Assembly: GCF_048569485.1 (NCBI RefSeq)
Contig: NC_134357.1
Location: forward strand, 474,046,187-474,110,186
Source: Anomaloglossus baeobatrachus
Lineage: Eukaryota; Chordata; Amphibia; Anura; Aromobatidae
Reading direction: 5' to 3'
DNA length: 64,000 nt
Shown here: piece by piece, positions 52,690 to 63,380 of the stretch
Numbering within the stretch: the first letter of the stretch is position 1
Layout of the letters: the number at the start of each line of letters is the position of its first letter
Made by a program: the position numbers and the translations under genes
Notes under the pieces: model-generated
Databases searched by the model: none
Seen by the model: only the letters and a program-made list of their open reading frames with translations
Told to the model about the DNA's origin: nothing

Positions 52690-55584
52690 TTACAAAAATG
52701 GAGCGTAGCTCACTGACTCGTTTAGTCCTTTTGGGACCATTGTATCCAGAGTCACAGTCCACTTGGTCTCACACTGCGCCAGGCGTTTCTTAAGATGACC
52801 ACCCCTAATCCCTCCTGTTACCACATCAATCCCTCTTATTTTTAATTTAGAGGGATCACAGGAGTGGTGGGATCTGAAGTGCCTGGGCAGTGTCTTGAGT
52901 ATTGTCGGATCCTCCTCTGTTTTGGCCGCAGAAATGTCCCTCACGTGCTCCCTGACCCTAATGCGGAGCTCCCGTGAAGTTAGTCCCACATAGGTCAGGG
53001 GGCACGTGCATGTAGCAAAATACACCACGTGTGTTGTACCACACGTGATGTAGTGCTTGATGTTATAATTTTTTTCCCCATCTGAGGAATAAAATGTATT
53101 GCTTCGAAGGACATTACTGCAAGCCACACAGTGACCACAGGGAAAACAACCCTGTGGAGGTCCGCGAGACCCAAATGGATTCACTCTTAGAGGAATGTAG
53201 TGACTCTGGACCAAAAGGTCCCTCAAGTTCCTCGCTCTCCTGGAGGCCATCAAAGGATTCGCGGCAAGTATTTCCGCTAATACCGGATCTGTCCTTAATA
53301 CCGGCCAATGTTTCTTTAAAATGTGGCGCATGGTTTCCCATTCCTGGTTGTATGTTCCAATAAATCTCACCGCAACATTATGTTGTTCATTCCTTTTTGG
53401 GGTATCAGTAAGCAGCTGTAGCCGGGGGGTCCTCTTTGCCCGATTGTAACCGGCCCGGATACTTCTGCCTCTGTAACCCCTCTCACGAAATCGATCCCTG
53501 AGATCAGCCGACTGAGCCTCAAAGTTCTTATTGGATGAGCAGATCCGTCTCATCCTTAAATATTGCCCGGTCGGGATGGTGCGAATTGTCGACGGGTTAT
53601 GGGCGGATGAGGCATGCAGAAATGCATTGACGGACATCTCCTTGCGGAAAACGTCCGTCTGGATCGACCCCCTATGATCCACAGTAATCATAATATCAAG
53701 GAAGTCGATCCTGCATCTGCTGCTTTTGTAGGTAAGTCTGATGTTAAAGTTGTTGGTATTTAACTGCCTCATGAACTCATTGAGCTGCTCAGCTGAGCCC
53801 TGCCACACAAATAGAATGTCGTCAATGTATCTTAGCCAGCACTGCACATGGGTGCTAAGCCCAGGGCCCTCGTCAGCAAATACCAGCCTCTCCCAGAAAC
53901 CCAGGAAGAGGCCAGCATACGAGGGCGCACAGGCCGCACCCATGGCAGTGCCACGCTGCTGTAGATAGTACACATCCTTGAAGACAAAGAAGTTGTGCGA
54001 CAGGGCAAACTCAAGCAGCTCGATGATCAACTCGCCCAACTCGCCACCCCGACCGGACATTTCAAGAAAGAAACGGACCGCTCGTATTCCATCTGCATGG
54101 GAAATGCACGTATAGAAGCTCTCAATGTCGGCTGTGACAAGAATCATGTCGTCTTCCAAGAAGATGCCGTCAATGCGCCGTAGGACGTCCGTAGTGTCAC
54201 GGACATATGAGGGTAGTGTCTCAACTAAAGATTTTAAATGGTAATCGATAAATTTACCAATGGGATCACAAAAACCCTCTATGCCGGATACAATCGGACG
54301 TCCAGGCGGATTGACAGCATCTTTATGGATCTTAGGCAGTATATAGAACGTGGGCACTCTAGGATATTTTCTACATAGACCATCAAACATTTTTTTGTTG
54401 ATAAGGCCAGTGTCTAGAGCCTTTTGTAATATTGCGGTGAGTTCAGTGGAAAACACAACCAGGGGATTGGAGGGGAGTCTCTTGTATGTGCTCCTGTCTC
54501 GAAGTTGTCTAAGGACTTCATGTTCATATTTATCACAGGAGAGCATTACAATATTCCCCCCCTTGTCCGCTGGTTTTACAACAATATCATTGAAGCCCTG
54601 CAACTCAATCAGAGCCGTCCTCAGAGGGCGGGTCAGATTATCATATCTCCGTCTGCTTGGGATCTGTTTAAATTCCTCACTAACCATTTTGGTAAATATG
54701 TCAATTGCAGGGCTAATTGACAATGGGGGGAATTTGGTTGATTTAGGTAACAGGGCGCCTGGAAACATACCTGCAGTCGGGGTCTCCTGTTCCTGAAGTA
54801 AATCCTCAAGATTTTTGATGGCTTCTCTCTCCACCTGGTTGTCGGACCCGACATTCCGCTTATGAAAGAGTTTTTTAAGAGTTAGTTTGCGTGAGAACAG
54901 ATTAAGGTCCTTCAAAGCCGAAAAGAGGTGAAAAGCGTTAGACGGAGAGAAAGTCAGACCACGTGATAGGACCTCCACCTGATCAACAGTGAGCACCCGT
55001 GAGGACAAGTTTATTACCTGTAATTTGTTCCCTTGGCGTTTGTTCTTGCCATACGTTACAGGTGGTCGGGTTCTGTTTTTAACACGTGCCCCAACCGTTT
55101 CACCGGTATCCATGGAGCTCACTGAAGCCCCAGAGGAGGACCCACCAGCAGAGGTCTGTGACACAACTGAGGAAGATCTCGATCGAGGATTTCTGTGGGA
55201 GTTATCCTCAGTACGTCCTCTAGTCGTGTCCATTCTCCATCTATAAGCTCTCCGGGTGGAGTAGTCCAGGATATCTCTGTTCAACTTCTTTAGCTTGAAG
55301 GCCTTAATCTCACGTTCCCATCTTTCAAGTTCCTTGTCAATATCGGCATTAAAGCGGGTCACAACAACAGGTGTACATGTTTCAGTTAGTTTCTTTTCAA
55401 GTGATTCCAACTCAGCCTCAATTGGAGCCAATGAGGATGAGTTGTGATCCCAGAGCAAAGCAAGGAAGCCCCGAGAGCAGGTCTGCGCCAATTCCTCCCA
55501 TTTTGTTTTAAAGGCCTCATCCTCCAAGGGAAAGGAAGGGAAGACCTGTATACGGAGTCCCCTAGGCACCAAATCTTTTTCCAA
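52690..55584 (-). CDS. Penelope-like RT/GIY-YIG protein, intact (964 aa)
   Basis: Reverse transcriptase with a nicking endonuclease in one protein. Residues ~335-690: RT with VVKPADKGGNIVML, FYILPKIHK, PGRPIVSG, VTADIESFYTCISH, YYLQQRGTAMGAACAPSYAG and RYIDDILFVW (catalytic DD). Residues ~813-822: a Cys-rich motif CFPCGHCVAC. Residues ~852-940: GIY-YIG nuclease (HVVYFATC, TYVGLTSRELRIRVREH). The N-terminal ~200 residues are charged with a Ser-rich linker. The first ATG of the long frame was used. The Cys motif before the nuclease is usual in Neptune-type elements, but lineage was not tested. Confidence 0.95.
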   Translation of the reverse strand: MEKDLVPRGLRIQVFPSFPLEDEAFKTKWEELAQTCSRGFLALLWDHNSSSLAPIEAELESLEKKLTETCTPVVVTRFNADIDKELERWEREIKAFKLKKLNRDILDYSTRRAYRWRMDTTRGRTEDNSHRNPRSRSSSVVSQTSAGGSSSGASVSSMDTGETVGARVKNRTRPPVTYGKNKRQGNKLQVINLSSRVLTVDQVEVLSRGLTFSPSNAFHLFSALKDLNLFSRKLTLKKLFHKRNVGSDNQVEREAIKNLEDLLQEQETPTAGMFPGALLPKSTKFPPLSISPAIDIFTKMVSEEFKQIPSRRRYDNLTRPLRTALIELQGFNDIVVKPADKGGNIVMLSCDKYEHEVLRQLRDRSTYKRLPSNPLVVFSTELTAILQKALDTGLINKKMFDGLCRKYPRVPTFYILPKIHKDAVNPPGRPIVSGIEGFCDPIGKFIDYHLKSLVETLPSYVRDTTDVLRRIDGIFLEDDMILVTADIESFYTCISHADGIRAVRFFLEMSGRGGELGELIIELLEFALSHNFFVFKDVYYLQQRGTAMGAACAPSYAGLFLGFWERLVFADEGPGLSTHVQCWLRYIDDILFVWQGSAEQLNEFMRQLNTNNFNIRLTYKSSRCRIDFLDIMITVDHRGSIQTDVFRKEMSVNAFLHASSAHNPSTIRTIPTGQYLRMRRICSSNKNFEAQSADLRDRFRERGYRGRSIRAGYNRAKRTPRLQLLTDTPKRNEQHNVAVRFIGTYNQEWETMRHILKKHWPVLRTDPVLAEILAANPLMASRRARNLRDLLVQSHYIPLRVNPFGSRGPPQGCFPCGHCVACSNVLRSNTFYSSDGEKNYNIKHYITCGTTHVVYFATCTCPLTYVGLTSRELRIRVREHVRDISAAKTEEDPTILKTLPRHFRSHHSCDPSKLKIRGIDVVTGGIRGGHLKKRLAQCETKWTVTLDTMVPKGLNESVSYAPFL

Positions 55585-55900
55585 ATACTTGCCCAGAAAG
55601 GCCTTATTCCACCACAGCCTGGTTCTCTATTTGAGTAGATCCTTATATTTTAACATAATAGTTTCATCAGTTTGGACACCATCATTCCCACCACCTGATG
55701 CCCCACCAGTCTTGAGGACATCGTCAATCTGTGACTGCCAGGTGTTATCCCTGGCCCGAAAATTCATAGTAGGCAAGGAGCTGTCTGTGGTAAACAGAAT
55801 AGAAACAGTTAGGGAGAGAAAACTCCACAGCACCATACAAGATGAGGGGTGGGTCCAAATTCTTTTGGATCCCCACACCAAGCACAAACTCGGTATCATA

Positions 55901-56702
55901 TCATATAAGAGAGGACAAGAGTTTTTAAAGTGCAAAAACATACAAAATTTTATTCAATACACTGCAAGGGTGAACATCCAAAAACGTCATAAAAACATGC
56001 TAAAAAATAATTAATGAGCGACCCCCCATGAATAATAGATGGTAACACAGCCTGTGACATGTTGGCTCAAAACAATTCAATAAAACACTGCAAGTCACAG
56101 GAAAAAGTACAGACATTGCATGTCAAATAAACTGCATTCATAAGCATATTGGCTTCCATATTATGACATAGCATTAGACATGGCCATAAATACAATTCAT
56201 GTGGTATAATTACCCACAGTCCCATGGGGACCCCTGTACAGGCACGCTGTGAAAATAGCGGTAGAGCCAAACACATCAGCTGGTAAGAATAAGGGGGGGG
56301 AGGCTCCGTTTGAGAGGGGCCTCAGAGGAGCCTACGTACGTTTCAATTTGATAAAATCTTCATCAGGGAAGAGGCATCTCCTACCATTCTCCCCTGACAC
56401 CAGGCTTTAAATAACAGTAGAGTGTGTCCGGACCCGGAAGTCTCGTTATCGCCGTCGCGTCATGCTCGCGCATGCACGGGAGCGGGGACGCGTCGCCAAG
56501 GCTCCCGCGCATGTGCGCGATGCTCAGACGGCGGCGGCTACGCGCGAACAGCCCTGGGTACGGCGCGTGCGCACCGAGACGACCGTATTACACAAAGTAA
56601 GTGGGTACCATGTTATATCCCTATGTATGTAATGCTGTAAACCGAACAGTCCTACAGTATCATATATTTATCACAGAAATACATCATATTAGGAAGTCCA
56701 TT
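55901..56702 (-). repeat. Penelope terminal repeat, 5' copy (802 bp)
   Basis: Direct copy of 51489-52330 with scattered substitutions. Holds a TATA-like TTATTTAAAG (minus strand, about 56406-56415) roughly 40 bp before the ribozyme, a plausible start for the full-length RNA. Confidence 0.9.
56319..56375 (-). ncRNA. Hammerhead ribozyme in the Penelope 5' terminal repeat
   Basis: Same architecture as the 3' copy: CTGATGA (complement at 56360-56366), helix II ATTTT/AAATT-type, GAAA, GTAC loop, GTA cleavage triplet and outer helix I GCCTC/GAGGC. The core is intact. Cleavage here would set the RNA 5' end just inside the repeat. Confidence 0.78.
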
Positions 56703-56746
56703 CTATGGATGGTATGGTGCTGTGGAGTTTTTTCTCTCCCTAACTG
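56703..56746 (-). repeat. Inverted copy of internal Penelope sequence at the 5' end
   Basis: GGTATGGTGCTGTGGAGTTT (56711) and following bases are the reverse complement of 55800-55848, apart from a few bases. An inverted 5' segment is a recurrent outcome of Penelope integration. The same type of 5' inversion is present in both short hammerhead elements of this window. Confidence 0.85.
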
Positions 56747-56757
56747 TTTCTATATAT

Positions 56758-57168
56758 TGTGAGTGTTAATAAAGTTTCCAGTGATGATGGGACAGCATGT
56801 GTGATACGCTGTTGGGTTGAAGTTTTTTTGTTGGTTTCTTTAGTAAAAAAAACCTTCCCATCTGAGGAAATAATAAGAAAAAATCTGTTATCAGTTTAAT
56901 ATCTGATACGTCCTCTATCTGGGGACCATATATTAAATGGATTTTTAGAACAGGGAGATGGAAGAAGAGCTTGGTCTGTCCACTCCACGCATTGACCTGA
57001 TATTGCAGTACCTTGCAGTACCTCCAGGACCGGTGCACCCCTTCTTAACCCAGTTTCATAAAGCAGAACTGAATTGACCTGATTAATATTAGCCCGATTA
57101 ATGAATTGATAGAAAGCAAACAAGTTCATATGGTCAATTTGGCCAATTCACTTTTGAAACTTTCCACC
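56758..57168. other. LINE 3' UTR remainder and unassigned sequence
   Basis: Starts with TGTGAGTGTTAATAAAG, the continuation of the LINE 3' UTR interrupted by the Penelope element. The rest has no recognised content up to the solo LTR. Confidence 0.45.
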
Positions 57169-58260
57169 TGTTACGATTTCTGCTTCTGATACATCGCGTT
57201 CTCCTTTGCCTTCTTCTGGTGCTCTGTTGCAGCGTCCTGTCGGTCCCAGATCACATTAGCACTCTTGACTGAGATCTGAAAGCGTGACGCTGTTGCGATC
57301 CAAAAGGGGGACGCTGTTGCGATCGCGGGTGACGTCGCGCTACGTGGAGAACGCTGATTGGTCGCAGATGACGTCACGACACGTGGAGAACGCTGATTGG
57401 TCGCGGGTGACGTCGTCGCTGATGCGATGTCACATGTCCGTGACGCTCTGGTAGCTGATTGGCTCCTCCATCTTGGAGGAGGCACAGAGTCTATAAATAG
57501 CCCTGATACACGTTGCTCAGCATCCAGTCCTCTTGGTGCTTGCATGAGAGTAGACGCTCCATGCATGTCCCTTCCCTGCACTACTACAGTCACAAGTAGA
57601 TGAGCGCTATCGGTAGGATAGCGTTCCTATACCCTGCAGCATAGCTGCTGTCCGTATCCTCGCACATTAGTGGAGCGGACTTAGGCAGGTGCTTGCTGCA
57701 CATGGTAGCACTGGGACTTGTAGTTCCATCCCAGCTCTTAGGTTGGAGAGCTTTGCCCTTGGTTGCTAGCGGTTAGCTAGTAAACATTAAGTACTTTCCT
57801 GTGCTTTTGCACAAGTGAACTTTGTCTCCGTGACCATTAACGGAGACATTACTTTGCACTCTGTATGAGTGCGTTGTTACCTATGTATCACACATATATT
57901 CCTCTGTGAATTAACAGAGGTACAAGTCACTGTGTGCGGTTACGGTCAGTAATCGTACATTTATGTAGAGGTTTGTGCAGCTGCCTAACTCTACTACATC
58001 CCTTTTGGTTACTTTTGTAGTCTCCATTAGTTGTTTAGCATATCCCTCATTTGCGTTTATGCTAATTCGGTAGTCGCTGTGAATTAAACAGTGTACGCCG
58101 TCTTTGGCCTTAGTGTCCCTGTGACATAACAGTGTCAGTACTGCTTCTGTGGTACAAGTTCCCCCTATCCTCTGCCATTATCAGCAGCAGGTTCCTTGCA
58201 CAGTAGACCCTGACTGTCACATAGTCTGAGGTTATATACTATCTGACAGCCCCCGTAACA
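57169..58260 (+). mobile_element. Solo LTR of a Ty3/gypsy element (1092 bp)
   Basis: Bounded by TGTTACG and CGTAACA, same family as the LTR at 796-1943 but in the opposite orientation and clearly diverged. No internal region follows on either side, so it is a recombination remnant. Flanks CCACC and CCCCC agree at 4 of 5 bases, a possible 5-bp target duplication. Confidence 0.85.
57326..57500 (+). promoter_or_regulatory. Solo-LTR promoter: 39-bp repeats with CRE + inverted CCAAT, then TATA
   Basis: CRE-type TGACGTC(A/G) sites stand at 57330, 57369 and 57408, each 39 bp apart. The first two are followed by ACGTGGAGAACGCTGATTGG (ATTGG = inverted CCAAT). TATAAATA lies at 57492-57499. Tandem CRE/CCAAT modules upstream of a TATA box form a strong promoter-like arrangement; activity is inferred. 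Confidence 0.6.
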
Positions 58261-59378
58261 CCCCCCTCTTTCTTTCACAGTTTTACTTGCTTTGGTTGAA
58301 CGTTGCGCCAAATAGCAAACTCATCTTAACTCAACTTGACCAACTCTGCTATGTCCCGTGCAGTATTGATCCCTTTTGGACAGAGTGGATTCAGCTGCTG
58401 CAGGGACTGCAGGTGTGAGAAGATCCAGAATTGGTATCAGGTGCTATCTATCAGCTTCCACTCCAATTAAAGTTACCTGTTTATTACTACCATGCTTTGT
58501 GTTTGGGTGTTATCTTTGAGCTATGATTATGTCTTTCCTGATCTGTTGGCTCCCTCTCCTGGAGGAAGAGTTTGCTTGCTCTTCGACTTTCAGAAAGAGA
58601 GGTTATGATAGACATTTAGCTGCTGAGCCCAATTGGGGACAGCCATGGGTGATGAATGTGTTGCAACCTGATGCGAAGCATGATACTGCAACATAAATAA
58701 CGTATAATACTAAGAATGGGCGGCCTATGAAATGAATTAGTACTTTTATTAAGCATACTTAAATGGCTAATTTGTTTATTTTCCCTTTGGACAGTGCATA
58801 ACAAGCAGAGACGGAACACTGGCGTGTCACAATGCGGCCACGGAACGTCAATGGAATCTCTGCATGTCACAATGCCCCCTGCTGACCTCACAATAGGGCT
58901 TCTGCCTATAAAACCAGCTGCGCAGCAGTAGTTTCTCAGTGGGTGGGCGGGTGGGCTAAGGGAAGAAGGGTGCCTCTCACGGTTCTTTCCCGGGTGGTGG
59001 GGGGAGGGATTGGGGGCTGGTGAGGAGGGAAGAGATTGGGGGCTGGGGGGGAGGGAAGAGATTGGGGTCTAGGGGACAGTGGAAGGGCTTTCAACGGGTA
59101 TGGATGGGAAAGGGTGGCAGTGACGAAAAGTCAAACAGCCTGTCCTGTCTGTGTCTTTTTGTGACATGAATTGCAAAGACCGAAAGGAGAAAGGGGGAGG
59201 GGAGGTGCTTGTGTCCAAGGAGGAGTTATTCAGATTCATTGTAGTGGGCGGCAGCTACAAAACGAGTCAGGCATCTTGTTTTTGCCCTGTCTTCTGAAGG
59301 TGTGAGTTTGTCTCCATCTCCCTAAGATGTGGCCAGCATAAACTAGGGTGCCATGCGAGGTCGAAACCATTTCGGGTT
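58261..59378. other. Unassigned sequence, partly G-rich
   Basis: No protein frame recognised. G-rich stretches at 58935-59090 contain repeated GGAAGAGATTGGGG. A TATA-like CCTATAAAACC occurs at about 58907. The last ~150 bp directly precede the U2 snRNA 5' sequence and could hold a U2 promoter, but no proximal or distal sequence element was identified. Confidence 0.4.
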
Positions 59379-59407
59379 ATCGCTTCTCGGCCTTTTGGCC
59401 AAGATCA
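59379..59407 (+). ncRNA. U2 snRNA 5' end (first ~28 nt), interrupted
   Basis: ATCGCTTCTCGGCCTTTTGG and the next bases (CCAAGATCA) match the first 28 nt of vertebrate U2 snRNA with a single difference (T to C at position 22). The match stops abruptly where LINE ORF1-like sequence begins. The rest of U2 is not found in the window, so the gene fragment is non-functional. Confidence 0.8.
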
Positions 59408-60913
59408 TGGTGTCCAAACCTTGGTCTGGGCCAGGGGGTGCTTGCTCAGAAGGGTCCCGGGTCATGGAAAAGTGATCCCGTGCCTTGGGCACTTTGGAAA
59501 TGGCAGCAATGAAGAATACTGTCCGGTTTGAGGTCGTAGAGTATACCAGAATGGATATTGGGCTGGAGTACATCGTCAGGAACGTTGTGATGGGACTGGC
59601 TGGAGTGAACCTACAAAAGGTGTTTTGCATCGGCAGGTAAATTTGATATTTCTTTTTACACTGAGACGTACCGTCTAAATTTCTACCAGCTGTTGAGAGA
59701 GAAAAAGGAGCATGAGTTTATGTAGTTTATCCTTGTTAAACCACTTTTTTCCAGCGTTCACATGCACAAACGTTTTGTTGAAATTAACATGATTATAGCT
59801 TTTTTGGCTAGATATTGCTCATCTGTTAAAGGAGGTATTAAGCAGAGGAACATGTTTATTTTTTTAATGGGAACGTAAAATTCTGTGTGTGCTTTCATCC
59901 AGATCCAGAGAACATTGGTGGAATAATGCACCCCTCAGAGAATTTTTCCATTGGGTAAGATAGAGGCTCTCTTTTCTATCCAGGGCAGCCTTTTTTTTGT
60001 AGGAAATGCTTCAATAATGGGCATCGGGCTGATAACTGCGAGGCAGGAGTAGCCTGCAGAAATTGGAAAAGAGTGGGGCATGAGGCCTCAGAGTGTCTCT
60101 TTGCTCCTAAGTGTGATATTTGTGGTGTAGGAGATCAGACTTATAGGTGTTGCCCTGGTTTGAACCGGTAGTCTTATTTGGAGAGATCTAATTTTGTGAG
60201 GCGCAGAGACGGGCATGAGGCAGTGAAGCAAGCACCAGCTCTGTTAAATAGCTGTTAACCCCCAGGTGTGTGAGGTGCAAGTTGTGTCTCTAATGGAGGC
60301 AGTGGGAGTTGTCCTTCCCAAGATAGAGGCTCAAGCCATATCAGTGGATATTGACCTTTCCAAGATGGAAGCGGAAGCCATATTTGGTGTGGTGGAGCCC
60401 TCTGTGAGTGCAGAGCACTTGGGTGTGGTCCCAGAAACCCCTAGTGAACCATTGCCTGTTTCTTCTATGGATCTCACTCCTGCAGCATTGATTGAAGACT
60501 TCATGAGCCCTGAGCCTGTTTCTTCCTTAAGCACCAGCATATATCAGTATTCTGTGTCTCCAGATGAGAATGATGAAGCCAAAATGCCCAGGGCAGAGAG
60601 CAGTGCTGTTTTTAAGAAGGAGCTTGACAAACAAAAAATGTCTAATCTGTGTAGAGATTAAAGATTAATCCATTGGCAAGGGTTCGAAAATGCATCGAAA
60701 ATAGAAACACAACCCCTATGCTGTTTTGTCTCTTGAATCTGGGGAAGAGTTGCAATCTGGGACACCTTATGAAGTTAACCCTATATCTCCCACTGCAACT
60801 TATTTGGAGGACAGCACTGTGGGCGCACTGGAAAATGTGATCAAAAAACCACCTGTAACATGGAGTGCTCTGTACTGGGTGCTACAGATGAAAGTGTTAA
60901 AAGAATGTTTGCT
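59408..60913 (+). mobile_element. Tx1-clade LINE remnant inserted at U2 snRNA (Keno-like), ORF1 part
   Basis: ORF1 pieces are KNTVRFEVVEYTRMDIGLEY, IVRNVVMGLAGVNLQKVFCI (59510-59640) and a zinc-knuckle region at about 59990-60165: FFCRKCFNNGHRADNCEAGV, ACRNWKRVGHEASEC, KCDICGVGDQTYRCC. The middle knuckle has lost one cysteine. A low-complexity acidic tail follows (60266-60661, 60726-60910). Keno elements of the Tx1 clade are known to insert into U2 snRNA genes, which fits the junction at 59407. Several frame breaks; ORF2 is not present before the L1 at 60.9 kb. Confidence 0.65.
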
Positions 60914-61025
60914 GGGGGGGGGGGGGGGGGCGTGGCCGGAGCTTCATGGAGTAGGACGCCTGAGGGTTGAGCTCCTCTGCCCGGGAGAAAAATAAGCACT
61001 TTTATATTAGCTTGAGGTGCCCAGG

Positions 61026-62859
61026 ATGGGGAAGAGGAAGCCCCTTAAGACCACCAGGGACCCGGGAACCCCAGCACCGCTTACCATGGACTCCTTCCTG
61101 ACGAGAGAGGTGTCCGGGGAACAAGGCCAGGAGGACGCCCAGGCAGCCGGAGCAATGTCACCGGCCTTCACAGACGGCGGCAGTGCAAGGAGGTATGGAA
61201 GGCAGAGGACATGGAGCGCCAGTCCACGTCGCAGACGGGAGGAGAGGTGAGGGGCCAGAAGAGACCGGCGGCGCAGATGGAGGAAGAGCCGGAGATCTCG
61301 CAGGCGCCGGCAGGAGGGGAGCTAGCCTCGTGGTCAAGATGGCGGCGGAGGAGAAGACGCGAGGCGACCTACCTTCTCGCGGGCGGGAGCGAGACTGCAG
61401 CGAGCTGGCCGGGAGTGTGAGCCCAGGGACTGCAGGATCAGACACGAGGTACATGTTCTCCCTGGATGCGAGCTCCGGCAGTCACATAGAGAAAGTGGAG
61501 ATGCCGGCCCTCCCCCCTCTGGAGATCCTAGAGAGCGGCGGCGGTTGGAGCCCATCGGCCCCTATGGAACATTCACAGGGGGAGTCTGGTGCCATGACCC
61601 GGCGCGGCAGGAGTGGAGAATGGGGGAGCTCAGATAGTGGGATGTTGGATGGCAGAGGGGGGGACTGGGGAGAGGCACAGGAGGGGGCTTGAGTGGCCAG
61701 TAATGAGGCCCTACAGCCTGCTATAATCTCACAGCCTATGTGGGAAGACCCTGAGTCTCCTAGGAGTGCCCCCCTGACCTCCCCACTGGGACCACCAAAA
61801 TTGCAGAATGAGTCTCTCCCCCCCAGACCCCAAAGAAACCAGAACCTGTCTGGAGATACAGGGTCAGGGAGCCCAGCTCCAGTAGCACAGCTTGCACAGC
61901 TTAAAGAGACCTCCGAGACCCCACTGAACTCGCCTGCTAGAGAGGCTCCCAGGAAGAGAGCCCCAGAAACCCCGACAGTTGCACCCACACAGCCTCCATG
62001 TCCTCCAGCAGATTGGTGGGAATTTGTGTATCAGCTTCCTACAAAAAAGGACTTCCAAGCACTTATTTCTGAAGTAAAAGACACCTGTAGGTCTGAAATA
62101 GCGGCAGTCCGCCAGGATGTAGTCTCTATCTCCAAAAGAATAAACCAGCTGGAGACCGACCATAATGATGCTAGAACAACCATTCGCCACCTCCAGTCCC
62201 ATACCTCCTCCCAAGCCGACGTCATAAGAGAGCTACAACGTCATATTGAAGATCTTGACAACAGAGGCAGACGTCACAATATAAGGGTCAGAGGTGTCCC
62301 TGAGGCCCAAATAAAGGAGGACGTTACAAAAATCCTGCAGACCATATTTAACTCACTCCTCCAGCGTCCTCCTGATAGCCCAATTCCTATGGACAGAGCG
62401 CACAGGGCCTTGCGCCCCAAAAATTTTACAGGGAACCCGAGAGACATTATCTGTCATATCGTGGACTTCCAACTTAAGGAGGAAATAATGTTCAGAGCAC
62501 GACCGCCGAAACAAGTGATGTACCGAGATACTAAGGTGCAACTGTTTCAGGATCTCTCATGGTTGACACTACAGCAACGGAGGGCCCTCCGACCATTACT
62601 GTCATCCCTAAAGGCTAATAATATCCTTTATAGATGGGGGTTTCCGTTCAGCCTTTCTGCACGGCGGGGGGAGACGTCGGCCAGTCTTCGGACCCCTGCG
62701 GACTTGGAGTCTTTTTGCCGGGCATTTGACCTTCCTGTTCCGGATCTGCCAGACTGGACTTTGCCCCAACAGATACCGCAACTTCCTCAGACCTGGCAAC
62801 CAGCCACAACAGCACGGAAACGGCGACCTAGAGGCCCAGGATCGGAAAGACCTACCTGA
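61026..62859 (+). pseudogene. L1 ORF1 of copy c, with a frame change and one TGA
   Basis: Starts MGKRKPLKTTRDPGTPAPLT. The frame shifts between about 61150 and 61250 and then carries a Ser/Pro/Gly-rich region up to a TGA at 61690-61692. After it, the conserved part is open: FVYQLPTKKDFQALISEVKD, coiled coil (VVSISKRINQLETDHNDART), DLDNRGRRHNIRVRGVPE, RRM (MDRAHRALRPK, DIICHIVDFQLKEEIMFRAR) and C-terminal domain (LFQDLSWLTLQQRRALRPLL, ILYRWGFPFSLSA). Final stop at 62857-62859. Confidence 0.85.
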
Positions 62860-63380
62860 TTGCTTTTTCCTGAGATTTTAAAGTCATTTTTGATCTCATA
62901 TGGGAATCCCAAGGGGTCAACTGGTCTGCTTATACTGCTTCCCTTTTTCCTGGGACTTTCTCCTTCTAAAAAAATCCCGGGGGGGGGAGGTTTGGACCCC
63001 TAGTCCGGTTTGTGAGGTTCCGCCACTCACCCTTCTGCAGAGTCGTACCAATTGATTCGCACTTTGGTTTATAGTGCAGGTTATATTTAGTTAGATACCT
63101 TTACCTTTGTATAAAAAAGTAAGTCGACTCTGCTGGTGGGGTAGTGGACGGTCGGGGTTAGGTCCATACCCCTATTGCATAATTGAAGAGTTTCTATTTT
63201 GTAGTAGAACATAGGTATGTTTTGGTTTATTTTTTATTGTTCTGGTTGTACACACAGATATGCAACTTACTATAGTAGAAGCGCTCTGTCTCAGAAGGGC
63301 CCAAGGAGTATGTCTACCTTACATATTAAGCGACAGTTTCAAACATTAATCCTTACATTAGCTTACTTTAAGGCACTGGG
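62860..63380 (+). other. Inter-ORF region of L1 copy c
   Basis: No coding frame; includes a G-run at about 62979-62987. Length (~520 bp) is long for L1 but far shorter than in copy b. Confidence 0.6.

Larger units (their letters stand above)
51489..56746 (-). mobile_element. Penelope-like element with GIY-YIG endonuclease, apparently whole (5.26 kb)
   Basis: Flanked by an 11-bp target duplication TTTCTATATAT (51478-51488, 56747-56757). On the minus strand: a ~44-bp inverted 5' segment (56746-56703), terminal repeat (56702-55901), linker, one long ORF, 3' UTR, and a second terminal repeat (52330-51489). Both repeats hold a hammerhead ribozyme. Direct terminal repeats, ribozymes, 5' inversion and the RT + GIY-YIG protein are the family hallmarks. 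It landed in a LINE 3' UTR. Confidence 0.95.

Noticed and set aside
59379-59407. Functional U2 snRNA gene
   Set aside because: Only the first ~28 nt are present and no U2 promoter element was identified.
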